In this document: positions 11,566 through 23,063 of the stretch, one piece after another
Numbering within the stretch: position 1 is the stretch's first letter
Layout of the letters: each line of letters starts with the position of its first letter
Origin: Alviniconcha marisindica
Taxonomy: Eukaryota > Mollusca > Gastropoda > Provannidae
NCBI GenBank assembly: GCA_018857735.1
Contig: JABMCL010000991.1
Location: 345,001 to 409,000, forward strand
Length of the DNA: 64,000 nucleotides
Direction of reading: 5' to 3'
Notes under the pieces: model-generated
The model's input: only the letters and a program-made list of their open reading frames with translations
The model's database searches: none
Told to the model about the DNA's origin: nothing
Position numbers and translations under genes: made by a program

Positions 11566-11876
11566 GCCAGTGACAGAATTAAAGCCGTTTAGTTTTGTTT
11601 TTGTGTGATTCGCTGAAGCAGTACCCGCAATACCCGAGTTGTTCGCCAAGTGTGAAAGCTTCAGACATTTATGTTCCATTTCTGAAAAGACCTCAGGGAG
11701 TCCGTGGGCCGCATCGGCAGTGGCAAGTCAGCCCCACCTTACACCCCCCCATCGCGACCGATATCCCACTGGCCTCGTGTAAGTCTACGCGATTCATATT
11801 GTCCGGGGGTTCTGGCGCGGGAAATGGGATAGTTACGTCTTCCTTTCCAAGTGTCAGTGAAAACTCACCTCCGTTT
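11566..11876. other. No recognised feature
   Basis: Unique-looking, moderately GC-rich. I looked for splice-bounded exons in all frames and saw none that I recognise. Confidence 0.35.
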
Positions 11877-11878
11877 TT

Positions 11879-11970
<92 letters not shown>

Positions 11971-12001
11971 CACACAGTGCTCTCTCTCTCCTCTCTCCCT
12001 T

Positions 12002-12037
<36 letters not shown>

Positions 12038-12055
12038 GTGTCTCTCTCTCTCTCC

Positions 12056-12122
<67 letters not shown>
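11877..12122. repeat. (TC)n/(CA)n microsatellite
   Basis: Alternating (CT)n and (CA)n blocks. Confidence 0.95.
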
Positions 12123-12126
<4 letters not shown>

Positions 12127-12159
12127 CTCTCCTCCCCTATTTTATTAATTGTTGTTTTT

Positions 12160-12325
12160 TTTTTTTACTGATGCTGTATTTGTCTATAGCCTTCTGTAAT
12201 AATATTTAACTGTGAATGTCTTGGTTATTAGTAGTACTGTAGCAACGGCAGATATGTGAGTCGGCCTTTTCGCTAATATCTTCACCGTTGAGAAATAAAG
12301 TTTAATCAATCAATCAATCAATCTC
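12160..12325 (+). mobile_element. LINE or SINE 3' end with (ATCA)n tail
   Basis: CTGATGCTGTATTTGTCTAT through TTCACCGTTGAGAAATAAAG and an (ATCA)n tail. The reverse complement occurs at 15228-15385. A 3' UTR with AATAAA and a short tandem tail is typical of non-LTR elements. Confidence 0.75.
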
Positions 12326-12378
12326 TTTTCTTCACACACACACAAACACACACACACACACTCTGTGAGTGTGTGTGT

Positions 12379-12417
<39 letters not shown>

Positions 12418-12525
12418 GGGGGGGTGTCTGTTGCTTTTCTCTCTCAATCTCGTCTCTCTCTCTCTCTCTCTCTCTTTACAATCCTTGAAAATAAAGTTTT
12501 CGAGTTCGAGTTCTTCAATCAATCA
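12326..12525. repeat. Microsatellites with a LINE-tail fragment
   Basis: (CA)n then (GT)n, a G-tract at about 12414-12424 and (CT)n. At 12478-12515 sits AATCCTTGAAAATAAAG followed by GAGTTCGAGTTC, the end of the tail family seen at 35487-35602. Confidence 0.8.
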
Positions 12526-12604
12526 GTCTCTCTCTCTCTTTTTTCTCTCTCTCTCTCACTTCTGCTTCTTTTGGGTTTTTTTTTGCATACTGTTTTGTCC
12601 TCTC

Positions 12605-12780
12605 TTTCTCTTCACACAGCTCCTGAGCTCTGCGCTTCTTCGTGTTGCTTCGCGTCCACAGAGACCGTACGGACTTTTAGGACGGAGCCCAGGACGTCCA
12701 CCTCGACTTTCACACGGCCCCTGGTCTCTGATCCCCGCTCGTCCAACCCCGTCCTCACAGGCAGGTCAGGTGTGACGCAA
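12605..12780 (+). repeat. Degenerate shared-module fragment
   Basis: TTGCTTCGCGTCCACAGAGA, CCCAGGACGTCCACCTCGAC and TTTCACACGGC match the module units at 37.8-38.2 kb. Confidence 0.6.
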
Positions 12781-13270
12781 CGCTCGAGCGCCCAAGTACC
12801 GGAAACCGTCGCTGTTAATTATCACGTGCACATAATTACAGTGCCAGAAACAGTCGCTAATAACTACTACGTGCACATAATTGTATATATATACATATAT
12901 ATACAAAATTACGAGCTTTTGACACACTTCAGCCGCCATAGAAAAATCGACCCTCGCCCAACGCACGTTTTCACTGAAAACGCGACGAGGGAAGAAGGAA
13001 AGAATGGAGGATTGCCGGCCTACATTGCACCGCAGTTCTGTTGATTTTAACCGCCGTAGTGCACTGTATGGGAACTCCCGGGTCTGAAAAGAAACCCGTA
13101 CCCGCCGAACGCTAGCGTTTCTCAACCCCTTAGCCCTTTCGGTGACAAGGGTTTCAGTGCCGCCGCCCTGATGCGTGTAGTACGCGTTTCCAATTCGCCA
13201 TGCCGATATCAGTTCCGAAGGTACCTGAATGAACTATTCGGCGATCGCGCTAGACGTTTTTTCTTTCTTT
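12781..13270. other. Mostly unassigned; one 46-bp direct duplication
   Basis: Two copies of a segment with AAACMGTCGCTRATAA and ACGTGCACATAATTA lie at about 12798-12882, followed by a short (TA)n. The rest has no recognised feature. Confidence 0.45.
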
Positions 13271-13274
13271 CTTG

Positions 13275-13683
13275 GTGCTTTACGTCCACGGAGGCGAGAT
13301 GGCCTATTAGGGACGGGGGCAGAGTGGGAAGGGGCCGACAGAGTGAAGGCTCGACCGCGGAAACCGCCCGAAAAAAACAGGAGAGACCGTGGACCGCCGC
13401 CAGAACAATGGAAGTGTTAGGGCGGTGTCCTCGCCATTGCCCAGCGACTTGTGCACTGCGCAATTGCTTTTTTCAACTGCTGTGCTTGGCCAGAGTCACA
13501 AAGACAATGTCCGTTGCACTGCTGTCGACGAACAACTTGGACAACTCAAGCAAAGGAAGTCCAGCTTTCTTAGCCCAGCTCCACCTCCCTGCTCATGATC
13601 TCTTCTGGGCTAAGTTGAGGGTCCAGCTCCACCTCCCTCCTCTAAGATCACTTGATCTTTTGATCTCGCCTGGTACCCTAGAC
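13275..13683 (+). repeat. Dispersed family 4 copy, about 400 bp
   Basis: Begins with the shared module (GCTTTACGTCCACGGAGG to TATTAGGGACGGG). It continues through ACCGCGGAAACCGCCCGAAA, AATGGAAGTGTTAGGGCGGT and GCCCAGCTCCACCTCCCT to TTTTGATCTCGCCTGG. It is closely matched at 19390-19800 and, inverted, at 22340-22712 and 29890-30288. No protein similarity is recognised. Confidence 0.85.
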
Positions 13684-13734
13684 GTTTTTTCAAACCGGTG
13701 TGACATTTATAAGGTGGTGAATGTGGCTCACGGA

Positions 13735-14112
13735 AACCGCTTAGACAATCACTGCAGCCGGTCGGACACACCGGTTAGACAATCACTGCAGCCGGTCAGA
13801 TACACCGGTTAGACAATCACTGTAGCCGGTCAGATACACCGGTTAGACAATCACTGCAGCCGGTCAGATACACCGGTTAGACAATCACTGCAGCCGGTCA
13901 GATACACCGGTTAGACAATCACTGCAGCCGGTCAGATACACCGGTTAGACAATCACTGCAGCCGGTCAGATACACCGGTTAGACAATCACTGCAGCCGGT
14001 CAGATACACCGGTTAGACAATCACTGCAGCCGGTCAGATACACCGGTTAGACAATCACTGCAGCCGGTCAGATACACCGGTTAGACAATCACTGTAGCCG
14101 GTCAGATACACT
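13735..14112. repeat. 34-bp minisatellite, about 11 copies
   Basis: The unit is CACCGGTTAGACAATCACTG plus CAGCCGGTCAGATA. Copies are nearly identical, with single changes such as CTGTAG for CTGCAG. It is very homogeneous, suggesting recent expansion or ongoing exchange. Confidence 0.95.
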
Positions 14113-14184
14113 GCCGTCTGTACTGATACAAGAGCTCTAATCGCAACCACCCTAGCTCCCTTCACCGTGTAGAACACACACCGT

Positions 14185-14281
14185 ACACACACACACACAC
14201 ACACATGTACACACATAATGTACACACACGATGTATACACACACACACACACACACACACGCACGCACGCACGCACACGCA

Positions 14282-14326
<45 letters not shown>

Positions 14327-14423
14327 TACACACACACATGTACACCACACGATATACACACACACAACACACACACACGCACACACACACGCACCCCGCA
14401 CAGCAACACACACACACGCACAC

Positions 14424-14486
<63 letters not shown>

Positions 14487-14605
14487 CACACAAGTACACA
14501 CACACACACACACACACATGTACACACTAGACATACAATATACACACACATGTACGCACACAGACACACACACACACACAACATGCCACGCACACTCTCA
14601 GTCTC
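14185..14605. repeat. (CA)n-rich microsatellite
   Basis: (CA)n with ACGC and TGTACA interruptions. Confidence 0.95.
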
Positions 14606-14953
14606 TCTGTGCTTTTTTTCTTTTTTCTTTTTTCTTTTCTTTTCCAGAACCGATCCAACAAAAATAACCGGTACGTCTGACAGATTGCTGATCCTAACCC
14701 CCCCCCCCCCACCCCCCACATATGCTGATATTAACCAGTAAAATGCCGATTAACGTGAACCCTGCTATTGAAAAACGTACTTTTTCTTTGACTGCTAAAA
14801 CAACTAAAGAGGAGAAAACAAGGACGCTATACACAATAAAATACAAAACACGTGCATTTTTCAGTGCAAGCACATTTTCAACCGGGCAATACAAAACACG
14901 TGCACGTTTTCAGTGCCAACCTTTTTGAAACTACAGGCAGACATAACAGTTAC

Positions 14954-14954
<1 letters not shown>

Positions 14955-15033
<79 letters not shown>

Positions 15034-15145
15034 CTTTATTTTACAAGGATTGTAGTTTAGGTTCAGTCAAAAACCTGTCTAACTAGTCCTTGCTAAGCTA
15101 CTGATGAGTAGATATCAAATTACAGGCATTATTTATATCATTAGG
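14955..15145 (-). mobile_element. (GA)n plus LINE-tail family T1
   Basis: (GA)n at 14957-15028 is followed by AAAACTTTATTTTACAAGGA, GGTTCAGTCAAAAACCTGTC and ACTAGTCCTTGCTAAGCTAC. On the minus strand this is a 3' UTR with AATAAAGTTTTC. Other copies are at 16034-16095, 30798-30890 and 35487-35602. Confidence 0.75.
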
Positions 15146-15149
15146 CATG

Positions 15150-15227
<78 letters not shown>
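15150..15227. repeat. (GA)n microsatellite
   Basis: Nearly pure (GA)n between two retroelement tails. Confidence 0.95.
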
Positions 15228-15230
<3 letters not shown>

Positions 15231-15385
15231 TTGCTTGATTGATTGAACTTTATTTCTCAACGGTGAAGATATTAGCACAAAGGCCGACTCACAATCTGCC
15301 GTTGCTACAGTACTACTAATAACCAAGACATTCACAGTTAAATATTATTACAGAAGGCTATAGACAAATACAGCATCAGTAAAAA
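15228..15385 (-). mobile_element. Retroelement 3' end with (TGAT)n tail, minus
   Basis: Reverse complement of 12160-12325, starting TTGATTGATTG and running to CAAATACAGCATCAGTAA. The two copies face each other about 3 kb apart. Confidence 0.75.
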
Positions 15386-15560
15386 TAAAAACAACAATTA
15401 ATAATAATAATAATAATAACAACAACAACACATATAAAACCAGACAGCGATTGCAACGGAAATGGAAAAAAAACATAGCAGTGAAAAACAACTGGAGCAA
15501 AAAGTCTATAACACAGTAAACAACACACACAACACAAACAACATAAAAAAAATAAAAGAG

Positions 15561-15632
<72 letters not shown>

Positions 15633-16033
15633 ACAATGATGTGACTGAAATCCGTCTACTTATCTTTCGGTTGATGCAAAAGTTTGTCGCGGAATGTAAT
15701 TTTTCTATGCTATCCTTACTTGTGAAAAGAGCTCGACTAAGAAACAACAACAACTCAGCCACCACGAACGACAACTCGCGACCATGTTTACTTTTCCCTG
15801 GCATTGAAAGGGTTAGAATTCTTAAAGCTGGAATCCATCAGGAAAGCGTCTCAGAATGAGAGGGGGTGGGGGTGGGGGGGGTGGGGGGTGGGTAGGGGTG
15901 GTGAGGGGGGCCAAACACCGCTCCATTCATCTCCCTGTTTCCACGCCAACAAATAAAAGGGAAGGTTACATACACCGCGTTCATGTTCACTGTGGGACAG
16001 ACACATGCAAGCATGCGCAGAGAACTGAAACTG
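15386..16033. other. Unassigned sequence with (GA)n and G-rich tracts
   Basis: (AAT)n at 15398-15420, (GA)n at 15563-15629 and a G-rich tract at about 15858-15915. No exon recognised. Confidence 0.5.
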
Positions 16034-16114
16034 GAACTCGAAAACTTTATTTTAGAAGGATTGTTAGTTTAGGTTCAGTCAAAAACCTGTGTAAACAACT
16101 AAAATAAATAAATA

Positions 16115-16179
<65 letters not shown>

Positions 16180-16180
16180 A
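16034..16180 (-). mobile_element. LINE-tail family T1 fragment plus (GA)n
   Basis: AACTCGAAAACTTTATTTTA and GGTTCAGTCAAAAACCTGTG, then (GA)n at 16117-16175. Confidence 0.7.
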
Positions 16181-16194
16181 TGGAGGTGGGGGGA

Positions 16195-16438
16195 AGAGGG
16201 AGATCATATACCTATCGCTACACTGTCACCACCAGAATGACTCCTGCATTAAGATGGGCACCGATGAGAGCCGTTTTAATGTTTCATTAACTGCGAGGGG
16301 CAAAGTCACAAGACAGTGAGTGGGGTCAGTGTCCACAGACCCCAACTTTTGAGGAGTAAGGAGAGCCGAAGCGGATTCGAACCGAGGCCCCTCTGCATAC
16401 CAGCCTAACGCCTTACCGCTGGGCCAGACCGGCTCACT
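16195..16438 (-). mobile_element. SINE family 2, minus, 3' end lost
   Basis: From ATATACCTATCGCTACACTG to a tRNA-like head at the right end (GATTCGAACCGAGG B box, AACGCCTTACCGCTGGGCCA, CCGGCTCAC). Confidence 0.85.
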
Positions 16439-16564
16439 CGGATGCGAATCGAATCCGTTTGACCGGCTTTCTGTCGTGCAGTCAACCACATCGCTTACAT
16501 CAAGGCGCGCCCTTCACACCCAGTCTCAGCAGAGCAGGGACGTTTTTACCTTAGTCATAACCTC

Positions 16565-16664
16565 CTCTGTGCGTGCGTGCGTGCGTGCGTGTCGTGTGTG
16601 TGTGTGTCCCCAGACATGGCCTCATATGTGCGTGCTTGGGTTTGTTCTTGTCCCAGTCTGCCTC

Positions 16665-16737
<73 letters not shown>

Positions 16738-16854
16738 GTGTGTGTTGTGTATAGTGTATATGATGTGTGGTGTGGTGTGTGTGTGTGTGTGGTGTGTGTG
16801 TGTGTGGTGTGTGTGTGTGTAAGTAGTGAGTGAGTTGAGTTAGTGTGATAGTGT

Positions 16855-16923
<69 letters not shown>

Positions 16924-16952
16924 AGAGAGAGTGTAGGAGATGGGTGTGTGTG

Positions 16953-16988
<36 letters not shown>

Positions 16989-17036
16989 GTGTGTGGGTAG
17001 GGTGAGTGAGTGAGTGGAGAGAGAGTGAGAGAGGAG

Positions 17037-17084
<48 letters not shown>

Positions 17085-17115
17085 TGTGTGTGTGTGCATG
17101 TGCGCGCGAGACAGA
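16565..17115. repeat. (GT)n/(GA)n microsatellite complex
   Basis: (GT)n at about 16668-16735, (GA)n at 16860-16919 and 17045-17082, and a second (GT)n at about 16946-16987. Open frames here are dipeptide repeats. Confidence 0.95.
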
Positions 17116-17299
17116 GAGAGAATGGAAGTGGGGGGATGATGGGGATGGGGGGGGAGGGGTCGCACTCCGTCTTTGGATAGCCATTCAGCGTAATAAATCA
17201 GTGATCAGTGTCTTTTCCACTTGTACCCCTGTGATGCCTTTCGAACACACATTTCATGCCCGTAACAGCTCCGAGCACGCAGGCACTTCACCCGGGGGA

Positions 17300-17687
17300 C
17301 AAGTAATAATAATGATAACAATAATGTACATTTATCATGCGCTCATCAACGCCCTGAGCGCTCACATGACACATATTAACCTAAATATGATATTCTGTAT
17401 ACACTCTATACAAAAACCTATAAAAAAAAACGATACAAACACTACTCACACCCACACAACTACAGAAAACGTGCTGATATTAGTTGATGAATCTGTGAGA
17501 GAGAAGGTTTTCAGTTGCCTTTAAAAGATGACAGGGTTGAGCAGTTATTCAAACACACACACTCACACCCACACACACTGACTGCAGCAGAAACTGGGTG
17601 CTGATATTAGTTAGGATGGAAATACTGTGAGAAGAGGAAGGTTTTCAGTTTGGCTTTAAAAGATGACAGGGTTGAGCAGTATTATTT

Positions 17688-17725
<38 letters not shown>

Positions 17726-17726
17726 C

Positions 17727-17769
<43 letters not shown>

Positions 17770-17870
17770 ACTGTAGCAGAAACTAGGTACTGATATTAGT
17801 TAGGATGGAAATACTGTGAGAAGAGGAAGGTTTTCAGTTTGGCTTTAAAAGTGACGTCCTACATTACGCA
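17300..17870 (-). mobile_element. LINE 3' end with internal duplications
   Basis: On the minus strand, a segment ending the LINE coding region (matching SSFKAKLKTFLFS in the copy at 54470-54820) occurs three times, at about 17485-17530, 17600-17670 and 17785-17850. (CA)n blocks separate the copies. The 3' UTR with ATTTATCATGCGCTCATCAA is at 17310-17400. Confidence 0.75.
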
Positions 17871-18002
17871 CACTGGCCAAACTCTGAAGGACGAAAACCA
17901 AAAAAAGCATCTGAACGTTTTAGAGTGAAACGGCAGTAACACCCCCCCACTGTCTTTTCCAAATCTTTCGTTTTCTTGAGACTTTCTCCGTGAACTCAGA
18001 AC

Positions 18003-18110
18003 CAAAGTTCAGATTCAGCGTCTTTATTCACCAAGTTTGACAAGTGTCGTGAATAGCGGTAAGCATCCAAACGTAAGTAAAACGAGAACACTGACATACA
18101 TCAACTAGCA
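18003..18110 (-). mobile_element. LINE 3' UTR fragment
   Basis: The minus strand ends TTGGTGAATAAAGACGCTGA ATCT, an AATAAA plus TGAATCT-type tail common to CR1/L2-like elements. No coding part. Confidence 0.5.
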
Positions 18111-18127
18111 TAGTTAGAGGCATGCAC

Positions 18128-18302
18128 CCAGTGATGAAGTGATGCTTAATGTCCTCAGATGTCAGTTGACATATTAGGGACAAGTTGTGACCAATGCCGA
18201 AGCACGGTTCAATAATTCTTTACGTCCACGGAAACCAGAAGGCTCGTTAGGACGGACAGCTCAGGACGGCCACCTCGACTCTCACACAGCTCCTGAACTA
18301 TG
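18128..18302 (+). repeat. Dispersed family 3, complete-looking copy
   Basis: GTGATGCTTAATGTCCTCAG, GACATATTAGGGACAAG, CCAATGCCGAAGCACGGTTC, then the shared module (TTTACGTCCACGGAAACC to CTCGTTAGGACGG) and CTCACACAGCTCCTGAAC. It has no tRNA-like head, so its class is uncertain. Confidence 0.85.
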
Positions 18303-18346
18303 CATGCACCCATCACACGCATATATATATATATAAACCACACAAT

Positions 18347-18832
18347 GGCGGGGATAGCTCAGTGGTTAGCGCGCCGGACTTGTGATTGACAGATCGCGGT
18401 TTCGAATCACTGTAGGAGCGGCGGGAGAATTTTTTTCTGTTGGCTCGACTTTCTGTGCTGACTCTTATTTCGGTATCCGTTCCACCCCCGTGTTACCGCA
18501 ATAGCGCGTAAAAGATCCCGGTCATTCTGCCAACAGTGCAGGTGGCAGGTTACAGCTAAACACGTATACACCTCCTAGGTGGCTTTGCATGAAGTGACAT
18601 GGTGCATGGTTGTATGGTGTACACAGAACTTGCGCCGAGACGGCAGCAGTTTCATGTGACGCCAGCCATGTCAGCGCTTAAGTACACCACTTCGGTGGAT
18701 ATTAAAAAACACCCCAAAAAACAAAAAAGCGCTATAAAAAGCTGGTCACTCACGTAGAACCACATGCGAGCGCGGTGAGTCTGCTCAAGAGAGCGGAGAA
18801 TAGCGCTATATATAAGCGATCATCAATCAATG
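18347..18832 (+). mobile_element. SINE family 1, full-length reference copy
   Basis: The tRNA-derived head has an A-box-like TAGCTCAGTGG and a B-box-like GGTTTCGAATC. A body of about 380 bases follows, with TGTGCTGACTCTTATTTCGG, AAAAGATCCCGGTCATTCTG and GTGGATATTAAAAAACACC. The tail is GAGAATAGCGCTATATATAA then (ATCA)n. The head identifies it as a Pol III SINE. It is not a functional tRNA gene because the head runs into the body without a terminator. Confidence 0.9.
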
Positions 18833-19071
18833 CTGGATGCATCTGGAAGTTGTGCAATAACGGATCTAAAATTGGGGGAAATGTGGTTTCCCCGAAGCTG
18901 AATATTGTCCAGCGATCCCCCAAACAGGCAGAAATCCGACACGAAAGAACAGCAATTGTTCCAGACACTGACTCAACTTTTTTCCGGCCCTTCTGACCTC
19001 ATGGCCAAATGTTCTTCCCCCATCGGTCAGGGAGACGTTCCTAGGACAACCTGCCCTTCCTTCCTTCCTTT

Positions 19072-19245
19072 CTTCAGGTGTTGCTTAGTGTCCTCGGATA
19101 TCGGTTGACATATCAGGGACAAGCTGAGACCAATGCGTGAGCATGATTCAATATAGCTTTACGTCCACGGAAACCAGAAGGCTCGTTAGGACGGCCAGCC
19201 CAGGACGGCCACCTCGACTCTCACACAAGAACAGCTCCTGAACCA
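19072..19245 (+). repeat. Dispersed family 3 copy
   Basis: GTGTTGCTTAGTGTCCTCGG through the shared module to AGCTCCTGAAC, with a small insertion (AAGAACA) near the end. Confidence 0.85.
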
Positions 19246-19389
19246 AACTGCAAGCACTGGTTTACGACATCCTTCCTTCAACCACTGCCGTATTTAGTTA
19301 CGCCACAGGGTCCAGAAAACTGTCAGCTAACGAGCAGTTTTTTGTTGGTGCTCAAACAGTAGTAAACAACTCAAATAAGTTGTAGTTCA

Positions 19390-19800
19390 TGTGCTTTACG
19401 TCCACGGAGGCGAGATGGCCTATTAGGGACGGGGGCAGAGTGGGAAGGGGCCGATAGAGTGAAGGCTCGACCGCGGAAACCGCCCGAAAAAGACAGGAGA
19501 GACCGTGGACCGCCTCCAGAACAATGGAAGTGTTAGGGCGGTGTCCCCTCGCCATTGCCCAGCGACTTGTGCACTGCGCAATTGCTGTTTCAACTGCTGT
19601 GCCTGGCCAGAGTCACAAAGACAATGTCCGTCGCACTGCATGCTGTGACGAACAACTTGGACAACTCCAGCAAAGGAAGTCCAATCTTCTTAGCCCAGCT
19701 CCACCTCCCTACTCATGATCTCTTCTGGGCTAAGTTGAGGGTCCAGCTCCACCTCCCTCCTCTAAGATCTCTTGATCTTTTGATCTCGCCTGGTACCCTG
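19390..19800 (+). repeat. Dispersed family 4 copy, about 400 bp
   Basis: Nearly the same sequence and same end points as 13275-13683, from GTGCTTTACGTCCACGGAGG to TTTTGATCTCGCCTGG. Sharing both ends supports a mobile unit rather than a chance similarity. Confidence 0.85.
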
Positions 19801-20039
19801 TAACTCAAAACAAGGCGTGTCATTTATAGCCGCCAACAAAGTTTACACAAGCACAAATAAAACCACAATCGTTTGAATCGAGACGGAACTCTTCTTTTTT
19901 TTACCCGGGGTGGATGCGTCTCATGTTTACGTGCGTGCTTTGGCGCTAGGTTGCTTCTACAATCATACCTAATAATCTGATTTATTTGAGTTTTTATTGT
20001 TTGGTTTGGCAGGTAATTTTGGGTTTCCTAGGTATTAGT

Positions 20040-20265
20040 GTTAGATCAATGTTTAGCGTGTGTAGATTGAGAGACAGGTGCTTATGTAGACTGAGTCGAG
20101 ACAAGGGTGTATGTGTAAGAGTTTGTACGTGTGTGTGTTTCATGACCTGGAACTACCGAGATATGTGCAATTCAATTCTTGCTGTGCGTTAATATATAAG
20201 ATCGAACGACAGCTGTAATTTCCCGCTGGGATGAATAAAGTATGTCGTTATTGTTATTGTTGTTT
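20040..20265 (+). mobile_element. LINE 3' UTR fragment
   Basis: Ends GCTGTAATTTCCCGCTGGGA then TGAATAAAGT and an (ATTGTT)-like tail. A 'TTTCCC...GGGATGAATAAAGT' terminus is common in animal LINEs. The 5' limit is uncertain. Confidence 0.55.
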
Positions 20266-20294
20266 CCCCGATGGAGAAAAGCGATGGGACAGAT

Positions 20295-20355
<61 letters not shown>

Positions 20356-20400
20356 CTCTCTCTCTCTCTCTAATCACACACACTCTCTCTCTCTCTCTCA

Positions 20401-20458
<58 letters not shown>

Positions 20459-20596
20459 TCTCTCTCTCCCTCTCTAATCACACACACACACACACTCTTT
20501 CGTCACACACACACACGCACACACACAATCTCTCTCTCTCTCCTCTCATTTCATCACACACACACACACATTCTCTCTCTCTCTCTTTCTCTTTCA

Positions 20597-20660
<64 letters not shown>

Positions 20661-20714
20661 TCTCTCTCTCTCTCTAATCACACACACACTCTCTCTCTCT
20701 CTGTCTTTCATCAC

Positions 20715-20758
<44 letters not shown>

Positions 20759-20794
20759 ACACACACACACTCTCTCTCTCTCTCTCCACTTTCA

Positions 20795-20831
<37 letters not shown>

Positions 20832-21040
20832 ACACACACACACACACACACTCTCTCTCTCTCTCTCTCTCTCTTTCATCACACACACACCACTCTCTCT
20901 CTCCCTCTCTTTCATCACACACACACACACCACACCTCTCTCTCTCTCTCTCACTTTCATCACAGACACACACTCTCTCTCACTTTCATCACACACTCTC
21001 TCTCTCACTTTCATCACACACACACTCTCTCTCTCTTTCA

Positions 21041-21090
<50 letters not shown>

Positions 21091-21146
21091 CACACACACA
21101 CTGACACACACACACACACTCTCTCTCTCCCTCTCTCTCTCTTTCA

Positions 21147-21200
<54 letters not shown>
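20295..21200. repeat. (CA)n/(CT)n microsatellite complex, about 900 bp
   Basis: Many (CA)n blocks alternate with (CT)n, joined by TTTCATCACACAC units, so a higher-order repeat is visible on top of the dinucleotides. Confidence 0.95.
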
Positions 21201-21582
21201 CTACAACAGGCAGTCATTACGACCAGCGTTACCTGTAAGCGCCAGAACTGCAACTCCCGTCCATCGTGCGGAACTAACTCACACGCCACACTGACACCAC
21301 CACCACCACCACCACCACCACGCTCAGACGTACACACGCGGCGGACAGAAAGCCGAGCGACTTAACCGGCCCAGTTCCCTCAGCAACACACGCCACGCAG
21401 ACAGCGCCAGTTCAGCGACAGCGCCGCTTCAGCTTTCCTTGGCCCCAAAACATGCGCGGCGCTGGCCCAGTTAAGAACCGTTCAGGTGACACTTTGAGGG
21501 CGCGCCGACCTATCGTCTCGACCGGCTGCCGGCGGCGGAGCCGAAAACGCACAGGCAGGAAGTCCTGTTGGTGTTGTAGCCG
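21201..21582. other. Unassigned, with (CAC)n
   Basis: (CAC)n at about 21293-21322. CpG is relatively frequent between 21340 and 21560. No exon or repeat recognised, apart from GGCCCAGTTAAGAACC at 21463, which resembles the outer edge of the putative transposon at 10411. Confidence 0.4.
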
Positions 21583-21768
21583 GTGATGGTGATGGTGAAG
21601 TGTTGCTTAATGTCCTCAGATGTCAGTTGACATATTAGGGACAAGTTGTGACCAATGCCGAAGCACGGTGCAATAATTCTTTACGTCCACGGAAACCAGA
21701 AGGCTCGTTAGGACGGACAGCCCAGGACGGCCACCTCGACTCTCACACAGCTCCTGAACTATTAAGTT
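21583..21768 (+). repeat. Dispersed family 3 copy
   Basis: GTGTTGCTTAATGTCCTCAG through the shared module to CAGCTCCTGAACTAT. Confidence 0.85.
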
Positions 21769-21779
21769 GTAGCCGGTTG

Positions 21780-22025
21780 GGGAAGTGTTGCTTTATTACG
21801 ATCACGTCCCCACAGAAACCGTAGGCTTATTTAGGGACGGGAGGAGCCCGGGACGGCCACCTCGACTTTCACGCAGCTCCCTGAGCTCTGCGAAGGAAGT
21901 CCCAGGTTGAGGTGTTGCTTCTACGTCCACAGAAACCGTAGGCTTATTTAGGGACGGGAGGAGCCCGGGACGGCCACCTCGACTTTCACGCAGCTCCCTG
22001 AGCTCTGCGAAGGAAGTCCAGGTTG
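21780..22025 (+). repeat. Two tandem shared-module units, about 120 bp each
   Basis: Both contain CACAGAAACCGTAGGCTTAT, GGGACGGGAGGAGCCCGGGA and GCTCCCTGAGCTCTGCGAAG. They are almost identical. Confidence 0.8.
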
Positions 22026-22029
22026 GTAG

Positions 22030-22205
22030 GTAGGTAGGTAGTGATGCTTAATGTCCTCAGATGTCAGCTGACATATTAGGGACAAGCTGAGACCAACGCC
22101 GAAGCATGGTTCAATATAGCTTTACGTCCACGGAAACCAGAAGGCTCGTCAGGACGGACAGCCCAGGACGGCCACCTCGACTCTCACACAGCTCCTGAAC
22201 TATGG
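22030..22205 (+). repeat. Dispersed family 3 copy
   Basis: Preceded by (GTAG)n. GTGATGCTTAATGTCCTCAG through the module to CAGCTCCTGAACTATGG. Confidence 0.85.
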
Positions 22206-22224
22206 TGGAGTGCAGCCTCCAGTC

Positions 22225-22225
22225 G

Positions 22226-22296
<71 letters not shown>

Positions 22297-22316
22297 ATAT
22301 ATCTATCTATCTATAT
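22225..22316. repeat. (TA)n microsatellite
   Basis: Nearly pure (TA)n ending in (ATCT)n. Confidence 0.95.
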
Positions 22317-22339
22317 ACTTATCAACATCGCGGTCACGC

Positions 22340-22712
22340 TTCAACAGGCGAGATCAAGAGGAGGGAGGTGGAGCTGGGCCCTCAAGTTAGCCCAGAAGAG
22401 ATCATGAGTAGTGAGGTGGAGCTGGGCTGCGAAAGTTGGACTTCTTTCGCTTCGGGTTTGTTCCTCAACAGCGGTTCAACGGACATTGTCCTTGTGACTC
22501 TGCCCAGCACGGCAGATGAAACAGCAACTGCGCAGTGCACTAGTCGCTGCGCAATGGCGAGGGACACCGCCTTAACACTTCCATTGTTGTGGCGGCGGTC
22601 CACGGTCTCTCCGGTCTTTTCCGGGCGATATCCGCGGTCGAGCCTTCACTCTCTCGTCCCCCCCCCCCGTCCCCGTCCCTAATAAGCAACGTCGCTTCTG
22701 TGGACGTAAAGC
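22340..22712 (-). repeat. Dispersed family 4 copy, minus
   Basis: Reverse-complement of the family: GGGAGGTGGAGCTGGGC, GACATTGTCCTTGTGACTCT, AACACTTCCATTGTTGTGGC, a C-tract, then TTCTGTGGACGTAAAGCA. Confidence 0.85.
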
Positions 22713-22737
22713 AATATGGTCAAGGTCTTCGGTAACA

Positions 22738-23063
22738 GTGAGCCGGTTTGGCCTAGCTGTAAGGCGTTAGGCTGGTAAGCGGAAGGGACCTCGGTTCGAA
22801 TCCGCTTCGGCTCTCCTTTCTCTTCGAAAAGGTTGTGGTCTGTGGACGCTGTCTCGCGACTTTGTCCCTCGCAACTAATGAAACATTAAAATGGCTCTCA
22901 TCGCTGCCCACCTTAATGCAGGAGTGGTGACAGTGTAGCGACAGGTATATAATCTCCCTTTTCCCCCACCTCCATACCCCACCCCACCCCACCCCAACCC
23001 CTTTTCCCCGTCCTTAATAAGCCTTACGGTTTCTGTGGACGTAAAGCACCATGTTTGCTTACC
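22738..23063 (+). mobile_element. SINE family 2, full-length reference copy
   Basis: The tRNA-like head GAGCCGGTTTGGCCTAGC runs to the B-box-like GGTTCGAATCC and CTTCGGCTCTCC. GAGCCG can pair with CGGCTC as an acceptor stem. The body has ACTTTGTCCCTCGCAACTAA and AAAATGGCTCTCATCGCTGC. The 3' end is the shared module (GTCCTTAATAAGCC to TGTGGACGTAAAGCACC) then TTTGCTTAC. Confidence 0.9.

Noticed and set aside
18347..18425. tRNA gene at the SINE 1 head
   Set aside because: A-box and B-box-like motifs are present but the sequence runs on into a repeated SINE body and the same head occurs many times, so it is a retroposon promoter and not a tRNA gene. The SINE 2 and family 5 heads are rejected likewise.
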